31,493 nt of DNA from a virus, in the IMG/VR virus record IMGVR_UViG_3300042566_000775, positions 1 through 31,493 of that record, one strand, 5' to 3'. The translations under genes were made by a program, and so were the position numbers. Below, one piece after another: positions 21,761-30,117 of this stretch. The notes below the pieces were generated by a model that saw only the letters and a program-made list of their open reading frames with translations, had not been told where the DNA came from and did not search any database. Within the stretch, counting starts at the first letter, position 1. Each line of letters begins with the position of its first letter.

Positions 21761-22762
21761 TTATTGTTTTTGTCTTGATCGAATCATAGCCAAAATGTCT
21801 TGCGCATTTTGACCAGTAGCTGCTGGCTTAACTACCGGTGCTGCTGCTGCTTCTGCTGCGTCATCTTCCCAAGCAGGAGTTTCTGCTACTGGAGCAGGTG
21901 CTGCTGGGCGAGCTGACGGGGCAGGTGCTGCGGCAGGTGCTGGAGTTTCTGCATCACCACTTGCGCCGCCTGGTGCATTAACACCTGCTGGACGGAAGTA
22001 CTGACCCCAACGTTCTGTATCGTATGGTTGACCGTCAACTGATGCTTCAAACATCTCTTTAATCACCTTCAACTCGACATCGCCTGGGCGCTTGGGTAAG
22101 AATGTGCTCAAGTCAAACAAGCCATGAGCGTCAACTGCTGCTTGTTCTGCTTCAGTTAGTGCCGACTCTTTACGTGCCCACTTGGAAGTGTTGTAATCAG
22201 CATATCCACCCTTGGCAGTCTTGGTGATACGGAAGTCAAGGCCACGCATGTAGTCGGTAGGTAGTTCTTCCAATTCAGGATCCATCAAAGCTGATTTGAT
22301 CAAGGTAAACAATTGCGGACCAATGATAAATTTACGGATTGGATTGTCCGGAGTAGTGTCATCAGAGATGGGGTTCTCACGAACAAAGCCTTGGAAGATG
22401 TAGCTGCGCTTCTTCCAATATTTGCGACCCATGTCTTCAAGACTCTTGTCCTTGAACCAGGTGCGTACTTCTGCCAAGATTGGGCAAGCATCGCCCCACA
22501 TTTCCACGCAGGGTACTTGTACCATGACCTGCTTGCTTTCCATTTCACCTTTGATGCCGTTGAAGGGCAGTCGGATCATGGCTCGCTCTTGCCAGAAGAA
22601 TGTGTTTTTGGGGTTTCCATCGGGAAGGAATCGCAGCGTTGCGCTTTGTCCTTCTTCCATGTTCCAGTGCGGGTAAATTGACCTGTCGCCACCGCCTGTG
22701 CTCTGAGAGCCTTTGTTTTCGGATGCTTGTAAACGTGCGCGAATTTCTGCTAAGGATGCCAT
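21761..22762 (-). CDS. 32: gp32, single-stranded DNA-binding protein, 333 aa
   Basis: The N-terminal LAEIRARLQAS, the core IYPHWNMEEGQSATLRFLPDGNPKNTFFW, and VPCVEMWGDACPI match gp32 of T4-like phages. The CxxxxxxxC pair is part of the zinc-ribbon region, reduced compared with T4. An Ala/Pro-rich linker (about 270-315) leads to a conserved C-terminal tail QDILAMIRSRQ used for partner binding. gp32 covers single-stranded DNA and coordinates replication and recombination proteins. AAAGG precedes the ATG by about 10 nt; the leader is AT-rich and structured (see separate entry). Confidence 0.95.
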   Translation of the reverse strand: MASLAEIRARLQASENKGSQSTGGGDRSIYPHWNMEEGQSATLRFLPDGNPKNTFFWQERAMIRLPFNGIKGEMESKQVMVQVPCVEMWGDACPILAEVRTWFKDKSLEDMGRKYWKKRSYIFQGFVRENPISDDTTPDNPIRKFIIGPQLFTLIKSALMDPELEELPTDYMRGLDFRITKTAKGGYADYNTSKWARKESALTEAEQAAVDAHGLFDLSTFLPKRPGDVELKVIKEMFEASVDGQPYDTERWGQYFRPAGVNAPGGASGDAETPAPAAAPAPSARPAAPAPVAETPAWEDDAAEAAAAPVVKPAATGQNAQDILAMIRSRQKQ

Positions 22763-22947
22763 ATTGTGTTGCCTTTCATGTGCGTTAATATGATTTAAAA
22801 AATTTAAGTCTTGCTTAAATGTTGCCTACAAGTTATTTTAACACAGCTTGTCTGTGCTTCCTACCTTTACGGTAATGAACTTTGCCTATCTAGTTGTTTA
22901 CGGAAGAGCATGCCACTACATGCCCTTCTTTTATGCGTTTATTTATG
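22763..22947 (-). promoter_or_regulatory. gp32 leader region: AT-rich, with hairpins, no gene
   Basis: This 185-nt gap holds no convincing gene. On the minus strand it has, in order: a CATAAATA box (22940-22947); a hairpin CACAG/CTGTG; and an AT-rich 7-bp hairpin (22802-22808 with 22814-22820) followed by a T-run. An unstructured A/T stretch then leads to the gp32 start. T4 gp32 represses its own translation through a structured, A/T-rich leader, so a comparable control is possible here. The AT-rich hairpin may instead be a weak terminator or attenuator. Confidence 0.4.
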
Positions 22948-25437
22948 TCACTTGCGCAGGGCTAGCGATTTTATTCTTGCCAATGGATCTTGAGATTCAT
23001 AATAGCTGCCGGTTATGGCTGCATTGTAGTTGATCGGATCATCAGCCTCCGCCACACCTTGCTTTCTATTATCCAATTTGGTAAACGCTTTAACAAAATT
23101 AGGACCACTTTTCATGCGTTTTGTGTCACTGCGTTTTGTGGGATCCATTCTGTGTTTAAGATTATCTTTATCTAATTTTGTTAGATAACTGGTTAGCGTA
23201 GCATCACTAACCTCCGCCACACCTTGCTCGCTCTCGCCTATTTCAAGTTCGCCACGACTAGCCATTCGGTTTTGTAGTTTATCCAGATTGCCTGACTGTA
23301 ACTGACTGTCAAGTTGTGGTAGCATTTGAGCAAGGGTAGCAGGATCCATTTCGATATCAAATTGATTTGATAGTATCTGTTGCCAATTTAGTATTCTTCT
23401 TTTTTCTGGGGTTCCCATAGGAGCCATGACTACTGCTTTTAGATATGCCATTGCTAAATGTGTTTTGTTTGTTCCTGAGCCTTCAGCCATGCCTTGTTTC
23501 ATGTTGCCCAGCATTTGCTCTACCTGTCGAACCCAACCTGAAACATCACTACTTCCAATCTCGTCTACATCGCCCACAAAGTCAGCAACTTCGTCAATAG
23601 CACTCATAACTTTTTCTGGACCGTACTTGGCCAGCAAGTCTGTGCGTTGCATCAAAATTCTACGTGTGATTGCTTGTGCAGCTGGGCTGTCTTCTTGCCC
23701 TGGATTACCCAACATGCCTTCGGCTGTGTCTTGTTCGCCCATTACAGTAGCTACACCGCCGGCTACTGTTCCCATTTCCATCATGCCACATTCCATTAAA
23801 CCGTGTTCTGGACAATATTCGCCTTCCATGGTCATGTTACAGCCGTTGCCTTCAACAAAAGTGGCCATGTTATCAGCTTCAGGCAATCGTGGTGCATAGT
23901 TGCCAGTGCCCAATTCCTGATCAAGTCGATCAGTAATCCACTCATACGGGTCACCGTCGCGACCTTTGGCAATACCATAAGGTATTTCGCCAGCGTCTGA
24001 GTAATAGTCAAACAGTGCATAGTACAAATCATTGTCCAAGTCGTCGCCAGTTTCAAATCGCTTGACTTCATTTTTGAATCTACTCAAAATATGGTCCAGT
24101 GTTTCGCCACTCTCGTCCAAGATTGCTTCCATCATTGGAGGGGATGCTGCACCAGGTGCGCCGCCTGCTGGGGGAGTAGGTGCTGGTTGCTCAAGACCTG
24201 CACTGGGTGTAGGCAATTGAACTCCAAGTTCTTTCAATCTACGTTGAACATCAGTATCGTCCCAGACGTTGGCGCGACCATCAGATCTCTGTGCTAGGTC
24301 TTGTAGTATGTCAAACAATTCATCGTCGCCAACCACATCATATAATTGTTCAGTAGCATTGGTAGCGTCGGGGCCAACAATGAGTTCTTTGGCCATTAGG
24401 TCATTGAGCTTTTGCTGAGTTTCGGGGTCGTCGGGCAATGCCCAAGTGCCTTCGCCCAGGGTCTCTACCCAAGATTCAAACATTTTAATTTCTTTCATAT
24501 CTTGTCCTTGTTTTTGTAATCTAGCCAGCAACGGTAAAGCTTCTTCAATTCTGGAATCAATACGTTGCTCAATGAATAAATTCTTGATACCTTCAACCAA
24601 CTCATCCTGCTCAGTTATTGTTGCAGGATGCCATGTTTCAAAATAAGATTTGTATCCACGTGGTGCTGCTAGATGTTTGATGTTTTCACGCAGTTGTTTG
24701 TAGTAATGCTGGGCCTGTTCTACAATTTGCTGTGTGACACCTTCCATTACACGACGGCTGCTGGCACGATTGAATCTGCTCAATACTGCAACTTCTCGTA
24801 TCATTTCTGTAATATGACTGCCACGTACATCATAGGGCTTGCCACCCTGACGCACATGTTCCAGCATGGCACGGGCTGCTGACAAACTACGAGACTCTAG
24901 TTTGAATCTTTCACCGTCAGTGGTTTCAATAAAAATACTTTCCACGTGACGATATCTAGCATCATCCTCACCTAGCTGTTGACTGTGTCGGATCATGAGT
25001 CTGGCTTCAGTGGGCTGGCCGCTGTAGCTCACAATTCGATTACCATAGTAACCTTCAAACAAGCCTTCTTTGATGGCTGCAAGACCTTGCATGGTGTACT
25101 TGAGTTGGTTTATATCTTGTGTGGTACGTGTCCAACGATTGCGACGAGCCAAGAGTCCCATGTGCTCTAGAAAATCAAAGAATTCATCTTTGTCTTGTGG
25201 CTCCATGGTACGTCCCAGATTGTCACCGTACATGATTTTCATGTCATTGTCAGTATCAAGCACAATGACCATGGTTCCGTAGTTTTTACCTGATCCTGAC
25301 ACATAATCAAAAGTAAAAGTTTTTGCGTCTTGTACTTGATTTGTAGGTTTACCATCTGCGCCCAGCATTTCTGTTTCAAAATTCCGGGTGGCAAGAGTGT
25401 CTTGTAATTGTTGTTCAATAGTGTTTTGTGTAGCCAT
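22948..25437 (-). CDS. Large multidomain phage protein, probable virion protein, 829 aa
   Basis: No family with known function is recognised. Residues 1-400 are a mixed domain region (FTFDYVSGSGKNYGTMVIVLDTDNDMKIMYGDN, then MLEHVRQGGKPYDVRGSHITEMI). A Pro/Ala/Gly linker follows (TPPAGGAPGAASPP, about 430-445). A Cys/His cluster CNMTMEGEYCPEHGLMEC could bind zinc. Three short repeats of Q-G-[VM]-A-E lie at about 648, 738 and 793, each preceded by K or E. They may be cleavage or joining sites between domains. It lies just after terL in the same direction, as virion genes often do; a virion or assembly role is inference. Its start has a TAAATA box and no Shine-Dalgarno site. Confidence 0.6.
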   Translation of the reverse strand: MATQNTIEQQLQDTLATRNFETEMLGADGKPTNQVQDAKTFTFDYVSGSGKNYGTMVIVLDTDNDMKIMYGDNLGRTMEPQDKDEFFDFLEHMGLLARRNRWTRTTQDINQLKYTMQGLAAIKEGLFEGYYGNRIVSYSGQPTEARLMIRHSQQLGEDDARYRHVESIFIETTDGERFKLESRSLSAARAMLEHVRQGGKPYDVRGSHITEMIREVAVLSRFNRASSRRVMEGVTQQIVEQAQHYYKQLRENIKHLAAPRGYKSYFETWHPATITEQDELVEGIKNLFIEQRIDSRIEEALPLLARLQKQGQDMKEIKMFESWVETLGEGTWALPDDPETQQKLNDLMAKELIVGPDATNATEQLYDVVGDDELFDILQDLAQRSDGRANVWDDTDVQRRLKELGVQLPTPSAGLEQPAPTPPAGGAPGAASPPMMEAILDESGETLDHILSRFKNEVKRFETGDDLDNDLYYALFDYYSDAGEIPYGIAKGRDGDPYEWITDRLDQELGTGNYAPRLPEADNMATFVEGNGCNMTMEGEYCPEHGLMECGMMEMGTVAGGVATVMGEQDTAEGMLGNPGQEDSPAAQAITRRILMQRTDLLAKYGPEKVMSAIDEVADFVGDVDEIGSSDVSGWVRQVEQMLGNMKQGMAEGSGTNKTHLAMAYLKAVVMAPMGTPEKRRILNWQQILSNQFDIEMDPATLAQMLPQLDSQLQSGNLDKLQNRMASRGELEIGESEQGVAEVSDATLTSYLTKLDKDNLKHRMDPTKRSDTKRMKSGPNFVKAFTKLDNRKQGVAEADDPINYNAAITGSYYESQDPLARIKSLALRK

Positions 25438-25444
25438 GGTTGTG

Positions 25445-25451
25445 TATTTAT
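25445..25451 (-). promoter_or_regulatory. ATAAATA box for the 829-codon gene
   Basis: On the minus strand ATAAATA, then CACAACC, then the ATG at 25437. It matches the T4 late core TATAAATA in seven of eight bases (preceding base G) and includes the stop codon of terL. Confidence 0.45.
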
Positions 25452-27034
25452 CGAAGCAGTGCTATGAACGGATAAGGCTCAATTATGCTGTCTGTGTGGT
25501 CTTTGAGGTGACTGTCAAGCTCGGTATGATAGCTTTGCAGCAGCAACAGCATGCGAGTTGCCAGCAAACTTGACATCACAAGATCGTCTGTTTCTCCGGG
25601 TTTTGCTGCAAAACTAGTGCCTGAAGCCACAAATGTTTTGAGTTCAGTAACCAAGGGCTTGGAGTATATTTTCATACGTCCAGATTCCACTAGAATTTTA
25701 AACTTGTTGCAAGCTGTGAGCTTGGACTTGTGCGTGGTGTTGAACCCTTTGCGAAACTTTCTGCTGGTTCCAGTTACCACACTGTTGTCACTCAAAAAGT
25801 ATCCAGGAATGTTTTCTTCCCCGTATTCTGCAATACTCAACAGTGCAGCTTCACCAATGGTATTGTTCTCTACTGAAAAGTAAATGCGTTTTTCGTTCTT
25901 TGTCACCAAATGAAGCTCTTTGATGATATCAACCATGGTCTTGATCTGTGTGGGGATATCACTGCGATTGTGGCGCCATTCTGCTACTTGGTGTGTGGTG
26001 TCTGCTTCAAACACCTGTATGGCTGCAGGATCTCCGCCTGTGCCCAGGCTTGGGTCAAGGGCAACAATATACATTTTGTCAGGCTCTATATTGCGATACC
26101 AACGCACTTGCCCTGTTTTACGTATGGGTTCTACCCCTTCTATTTCCAGCAGCTTGATAGGAGCAATCAATGTTTCATCATTGATAACAAAATCACAGTC
26201 CATTTCACGACGGAAACGTTCATCTCCCAGTTGGCTACGCTGTTCTTCGGCCCACTTATCATCACGATCTGGATGCTCGCGCCAGAAAGCGCGAAACGCT
26301 TTGAAACCGTTGATGCCAAGGCCATTGGGTCGCAGATTGCCAAATTCGTCTTCAATCTTGTTGGCACCCTTCCAGATATAAGCAAACTGGTCTTCGTCTG
26401 AGTTAGGGGTACTTGTGATAATTGCTTTACCACCTGTTGACAGTGTAGGTGTAATACTAGTCCAGAACTCTTTGGCAATTGTGGGTCGCACAAACGCAAA
26501 CTCGTCTAGGTACAACAGTGTAATACTCATACCACGACCGGTATTTTCAGTTGTTGTTTGACTTACAATACGTGATCCATTGTCAAACTCTAGCGAACCT
26601 TTGTTGTAACTAGTGGCACCTGCTCTAATATGATTAGGACACAATTCGTAAGCATAGCGAATACGCTGCATGATCTCTTGTGCCCCCAGGTATTTGTGTG
26701 CGGCAATAAGAATAGTAGCATCAGGTACAAACATTGCGTACCACAACAAGTAGCCTGCAGCCGATGTTGACTTGCCTGTTTGTCGAGGCATCAGACTGAT
26801 TGAAAAACGATTTTGATGATAGTTGTTGATCAGTCGTTTTTGGTATTCAAAAGGGTGGTACAACATCTTGCCCCGAACAGGATGTTGGATGTAAAAGAAG
26901 TTGTTCATAAAGTACATGGGCCCTGTTACGGGATCTGCACATTTTGCAAATTCTTCTAGCTCAGTGTCTGAGTAAGTCTCGCGTCGGTGTGGCGCTTTGA
27001 CTAGTATGGTATCAAGACCGGGTCTGATAGTCAT
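25448..27034 (-). CDS. 17: Terminase large subunit (TerL, gp17-like), 528 aa
   Basis: The ATPase domain has Walker A PRQTGKS at 83-89, Walker B LLYLDE at 173-178 and the coupling motif TSTP at 207-210. The nuclease domain has the acidic residues in ALDPSLGTGGD (D327), FSVENNTIG and TDDLVMSS. This is the motor that packages phage DNA into the prohead and cuts concatemers. The length is somewhat below T4 gp17 (610). The gene overlaps the upstream SGNH gene by 23 nt. Together with gp32 and UvsXYW it is the firmest evidence for a T4-like myovirus. Confidence 0.97.
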   Translation of the reverse strand: MTIRPGLDTILVKAPHRRETYSDTELEEFAKCADPVTGPMYFMNNFFYIQHPVRGKMLYHPFEYQKRLINNYHQNRFSISLMPRQTGKSTSAAGYLLWYAMFVPDATILIAAHKYLGAQEIMQRIRYAYELCPNHIRAGATSYNKGSLEFDNGSRIVSQTTTENTGRGMSITLLYLDEFAFVRPTIAKEFWTSITPTLSTGGKAIITSTPNSDEDQFAYIWKGANKIEDEFGNLRPNGLGINGFKAFRAFWREHPDRDDKWAEEQRSQLGDERFRREMDCDFVINDETLIAPIKLLEIEGVEPIRKTGQVRWYRNIEPDKMYIVALDPSLGTGGDPAAIQVFEADTTHQVAEWRHNRSDIPTQIKTMVDIIKELHLVTKNEKRIYFSVENNTIGEAALLSIAEYGEENIPGYFLSDNSVVTGTSRKFRKGFNTTHKSKLTACNKFKILVESGRMKIYSKPLVTELKTFVASGTSFAAKPGETDDLVMSSLLATRMLLLLQSYHTELDSHLKDHTDSIIEPYPFIALLR

Positions 27035-27782
27035 TTAGCATTTTCTCCGCAATTCTCTTGTGTATAATAGGGCCGCCGTGCATAAAATCACGTGCGTATC
27101 CTATTTCTTCTCGACTCCAATGCATATGGTCAAGAGCTTTTTCAATCAAGCAAGGCACGCTGTGTTGATCGCATAGTTGTTGTATTGCCAAACAATTTTT
27201 CAATTGATTGAGCCGGCTGTTTTCATCGTTCAGAAGCCAGTGTTTTAGGAACACATCTGAATCTGAAAATATTGTTGATTTAGTTTCAGGCATGATTATC
27301 TCAGCTTGCAAATAGCAAGGATTTGTGTCTAATAAAATTTCCAGTCTAGACGCAGGTGGCGCTAACATAGTTACTAGTTTTGGTTGCAACTTTGGGATCC
27401 AGTATTCTGCTAGTCTAAAGCATGTGTCGGTGCTGTTGCCGCCCCAGGCCAAGTTGGCAACCCTTAAGCCGAGTCTGTTTCCTACCAATGTGGGCCAAAT
27501 TGATTGTTCAGGCAATCCTATGCCCACAGTAAAACTACACCCTAAACTAATCATGCAAGGCGTTTCATAGTCAAATTCAGGGCACCTAAATCCTGCACTA
27601 TTGATGTTGTAAGTGATAGCGCCTGGCTGGTCCCATCCTAATTTTGCAAAATATTCACGGTGGCCAGGATCTTGCATCAGTCGTTCAAAATTTTCTTTGG
27701 TGTCAGTTGGCAACCACTCTTGTGTGCTGTTGGCATGGTGTGATCCAAAGTGCCAAGGAGGTATTATTGTAGAATTATTCAT
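27012..27782 (-). CDS. SGNH/GDSL-like hydrolase, 256 aa
   Basis: Block I is SLGCSFTVGIG (S83), the oxyanion-hole block is WGGNSTDT (G115, N116), and the catalytic pair is DFMH (D232, H235). The first 70 residues are an extra region (GYITYNINSAGFRCPEF-like) that is often found before the block in phage members. It probably deacylates or deacetylates a glycan. It lies between a GT10-like glycosyltransferase and terL in one operon, with a 27-nt gap to the gene before it. A second, divergent SGNH protein is at 3239-3949. Confidence 0.7.
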   Translation of the reverse strand: MNNSTIIPPWHFGSHHANSTQEWLPTDTKENFERLMQDPGHREYFAKLGWDQPGAITYNINSAGFRCPEFDYETPCMISLGCSFTVGIGLPEQSIWPTLVGNRLGLRVANLAWGGNSTDTCFRLAEYWIPKLQPKLVTMLAPPASRLEILLDTNPCYLQAEIIMPETKSTIFSDSDVFLKHWLLNDENSRLNQLKNCLAIQQLCDQHSVPCLIEKALDHMHWSREEIGYARDFMHGGPIIHKRIAEKMLNDYQTRS

Positions 27783-27809
27783 GTGTAATCCGTGAGTACT
27801 GTTGCATTG

Positions 27810-28919
27810 TTAATGTTGATAATCATATATCTTTTGTTGTATCTGCATTAAGTTGGTTTCTTCCCAAGTCCTGCTCATGACCAACTGATAATTGTGTTCT
27901 ACCCGTTGTGAAATCTTTTCAAAAACTTCCAATTGATTCATGTCACACAATCGCATCACTTGTTCAAACGCTGCTTGCCATCTTGTTTGATCATCTAATA
28001 TCAAATCATAGCTTTCGTCGATTACATTATCAAATGTTTGAAATCCTAGATTTCGAAGATTTTCTAAAAATTTATAACCTGAAAACATCACAAACAATCT
28101 GCGTGCCAACATGGGTTTAAAAGTTTTTTCACAGAAAAAACTGTATCGATTGTCTGCATTGGTTTCTGTTACTATGCTGTAAGCTGTTTGGTTATATATC
28201 TGAATTGGCACAATTGTGCTTAGAGCCATGAGTTCTCCTTGATACATAACTTGATGAGCAGAATAATTGACATTTTCCCCAAGCTCCATGACCTCAGGTT
28301 CTCGCAAAAAATTCTTTTTAAAATAATTACTGCTGACAGTTTGCATGTAAGTGGTCAAAATCTTTTGTTGCAGGTGATTTTGTTCAATAGCATTGTATAC
28401 AAAATCTCTGTGTAGTTTTTTTGCACCCAGTAGTGCATCAAAGTACATGGGCTTGATTGAGTTGTAATTTAGTTGTTGCAGTTTATGCAACATGTTCCTA
28501 TACGGATTTACTGCTCGATCAACTTGAAATTGATAAAAAATTAAATTTTTGGGATTGATCCCAGCGTCAAAATTTATTTGAATAGGACTTACCCAATATA
28601 CATTGTCTTGTGAATGCTGTTGAAACAAGTTCAAATGATAACTGTGCATTTCGTTGTCAAAAGCAAACAACAAGTCACTAATTAATTTTAATTGTGAAAT
28701 TTCTTGAGAAAATTTACGCCCATCATGAGTTTGTTCTATGCGTTGCACCTCATCTGCCGGCGGCTCATAGTTGTTTAAATGATTAACTAATGCCAGTTTA
28801 AAATTAGCCGGGGCATTGGAGTATTCTTCAATTGAATGATAGACTTGATGAGGTTTTGAAAATTTCAATTGACGAATATATAAATCTATCATTGTGTTGT
28901 TACTATAAATTGCAATCAT
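27810..28919 (-). CDS. Glycosyltransferase-like protein with GT10-type C-terminus, 369 aa
   Basis: Residues about 255-310 have the phrase SIVTETNADNRYSFFCEKTFKPMLARRLFVMFSGY, then FLENLRNLGFQTFDNVIDESYD. These correspond to the donor-binding E-K-T-K-P region of GT10 fucosyltransferase-like enzymes. The N-terminal 200 residues are helical and lack other known motifs. A strong AAAGGAGG site precedes the ATG. The gene lies 14 nt after the radical SAM gene and 27 nt before the SGNH gene, making a three-gene cassette. Activity is inferred from pattern; the sugar donor is unknown. Confidence 0.6.
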   Translation of the reverse strand: MIAIYSNNTMIDLYIRQLKFSKPHQVYHSIEEYSNAPANFKLALVNHLNNYEPPADEVQRIEQTHDGRKFSQEISQLKLISDLLFAFDNEMHSYHLNLFQQHSQDNVYWVSPIQINFDAGINPKNLIFYQFQVDRAVNPYRNMLHKLQQLNYNSIKPMYFDALLGAKKLHRDFVYNAIEQNHLQQKILTTYMQTVSSNYFKKNFLREPEVMELGENVNYSAHQVMYQGELMALSTIVPIQIYNQTAYSIVTETNADNRYSFFCEKTFKPMLARRLFVMFSGYKFLENLRNLGFQTFDNVIDESYDLILDDQTRWQAAFEQVMRLCDMNQLEVFEKISQRVEHNYQLVMSRTWEETNLMQIQQKIYDYQH

Positions 28920-28933
28920 CTATGCCTCCTTTG

Positions 28934-30085
28934 TTATCTGCATAAGTGCTCCAGCTCAGGCCATAGTCTCAAAAATTCGCCAGCTTTGTCAGGGTGATAT
29001 TTTGTTTCTATATCAGTTATATGACGCCAAAAATCAAAATCAACTTTTGTTACAGTGTCTGGCAGATTGCATTTTGCTTGGTAATTTTTCAAGGCCTGAT
29101 CAAAGAACACACGTTCTGACTCGTCAACAAGACCTTTTGATTGTAATGTTTCAATTTCAGCTGCTGCAAGTTTTGCCACAGTACTACCGTGCAAAAACGG
29201 ATCAAGGTGTGTGGGCTGAAATAAGTTTTGCCACAGCACTGAGGTATCAGTGTCATGTGCAAACTGTTTGAATTCTACTAACCGTGTGGCATTGTATATG
29301 TTGTATACAGCATGTATGCCGCCCCAGTGACCATTGTGCCGCATGAGATCTTTAACCGTAGCTAGGTTATTCTGTAGAGTTGTCCACGAGCTGCCGTAAC
29401 GAACATATTCAAAACGATCGCCAATGTTGTCAAAACTCATGCTCCATCCCACCCGGGTACGATTTGCAAGCTTTTGAAAAATCTTGTTGCGTTTGAAATC
29501 CACATTCATATTTGTTATTACTGTGACAATAGCGTGTTTGGGTATAACATCTAGTAATCGTTCATTTTCTGGCAGCAACAAAGGTTCGCCGCCCACAAGT
29601 GCTACTTCATGTATGTGGTCTTGATGTTGTTCGATAAAGTTACAAACATCTTCATAGTAGGGCCGAGAACCAGATTTAACCGGTACTTGTCGTAGTTGTG
29701 CCCACTTGGAGCTTGCACTGGGGTCACAATAGTTGCAACTTAGGTTACAAGTTGTGTTCCACCGCACATCCACAATAACAGGATAGTGATACTGGTCTCC
29801 GGCTGTGGCATAATCAAAATTGGGATTTACTCTGTTGTGCCATTGACGTTCTGAGTCTGCACCAAAGCGTTCTGCTTGCACACAGTTTGAACAGTATTCA
29901 TGTGGTTTTCCCTGTGTAATGCTTGCACGAACATCTGCCATGATTGTGTTATTGAGAATTTCATCAATGCGTTGTGAATTTAGGTTGCCCAGCAGATTGG
30001 GATTGCCGGCACAACAAGTTTTAACATCACCACGAGGATTGATATGCAGACCACGCCAAGGGGCTGCGCAAAAGAAATTGGACAT
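28934..30085 (-). CDS. Radical SAM protein, twitch/SPASM-type, 383 aa
   Basis: The [4Fe-4S] site is CNLSCNYC (C113, C117, C120), the CxxxCxxC signature, and GGEPLL at about 165-170 is the SAM-binding GGEP motif. The first 70 residues carry further cysteines (C6, C24, C25, C65, C68) in a pattern like SPASM/twitch auxiliary cluster domains, but placed N-terminal (FFCAAPWRGLHINPRGD, then KTCCAGNPNLLGNL, then YCSNC). Family members modify peptides or proteins, or carry out other radical reactions. The target here is not known. A GTAAATA box ends 4 nt before the ATG. The cassette with a glycosyltransferase and SGNH hydrolase suggests a shared modification pathway. Confidence 0.85.
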   Translation of the reverse strand: MSNFFCAAPWRGLHINPRGDVKTCCAGNPNLLGNLNSQRIDEILNNTIMADVRASITQGKPHEYCSNCVQAERFGADSERQWHNRVNPNFDYATAGDQYHYPVIVDVRWNTTCNLSCNYCDPSASSKWAQLRQVPVKSGSRPYYEDVCNFIEQHQDHIHEVALVGGEPLLLPENERLLDVIPKHAIVTVITNMNVDFKRNKIFQKLANRTRVGWSMSFDNIGDRFEYVRYGSSWTTLQNNLATVKDLMRHNGHWGGIHAVYNIYNATRLVEFKQFAHDTDTSVLWQNLFQPTHLDPFLHGSTVAKLAAAEIETLQSKGLVDESERVFFDQALKNYQAKCNLPDTVTKVDFDFWRHITDIETKYHPDKAGEFLRLWPELEHLCR

Positions 30086-30089
30086 GCAG

Positions 30090-30096
30090 TATTTAC
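30090..30096 (-). promoter_or_regulatory. GTAAATA box for the radical SAM gene
   Basis: On the minus strand GTAAATA, then CTGC, then the ATG at 30085; there is no Shine-Dalgarno site. Confidence 0.4.
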
Positions 30097-30117
30097 ATGT
30101 CCGTTATTGATGGGTGA

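Noticed and set aside
22313-22681. Plus-strand open frame of 122 codons in gp32
   Set aside because: Antisense to the well-supported gp32 frame; no signals.
22900-22935. Short frames after the CATAAATA box at 22940-22947
   Set aside because: Only frames of 1-14 codons follow, so no gene can be supported.
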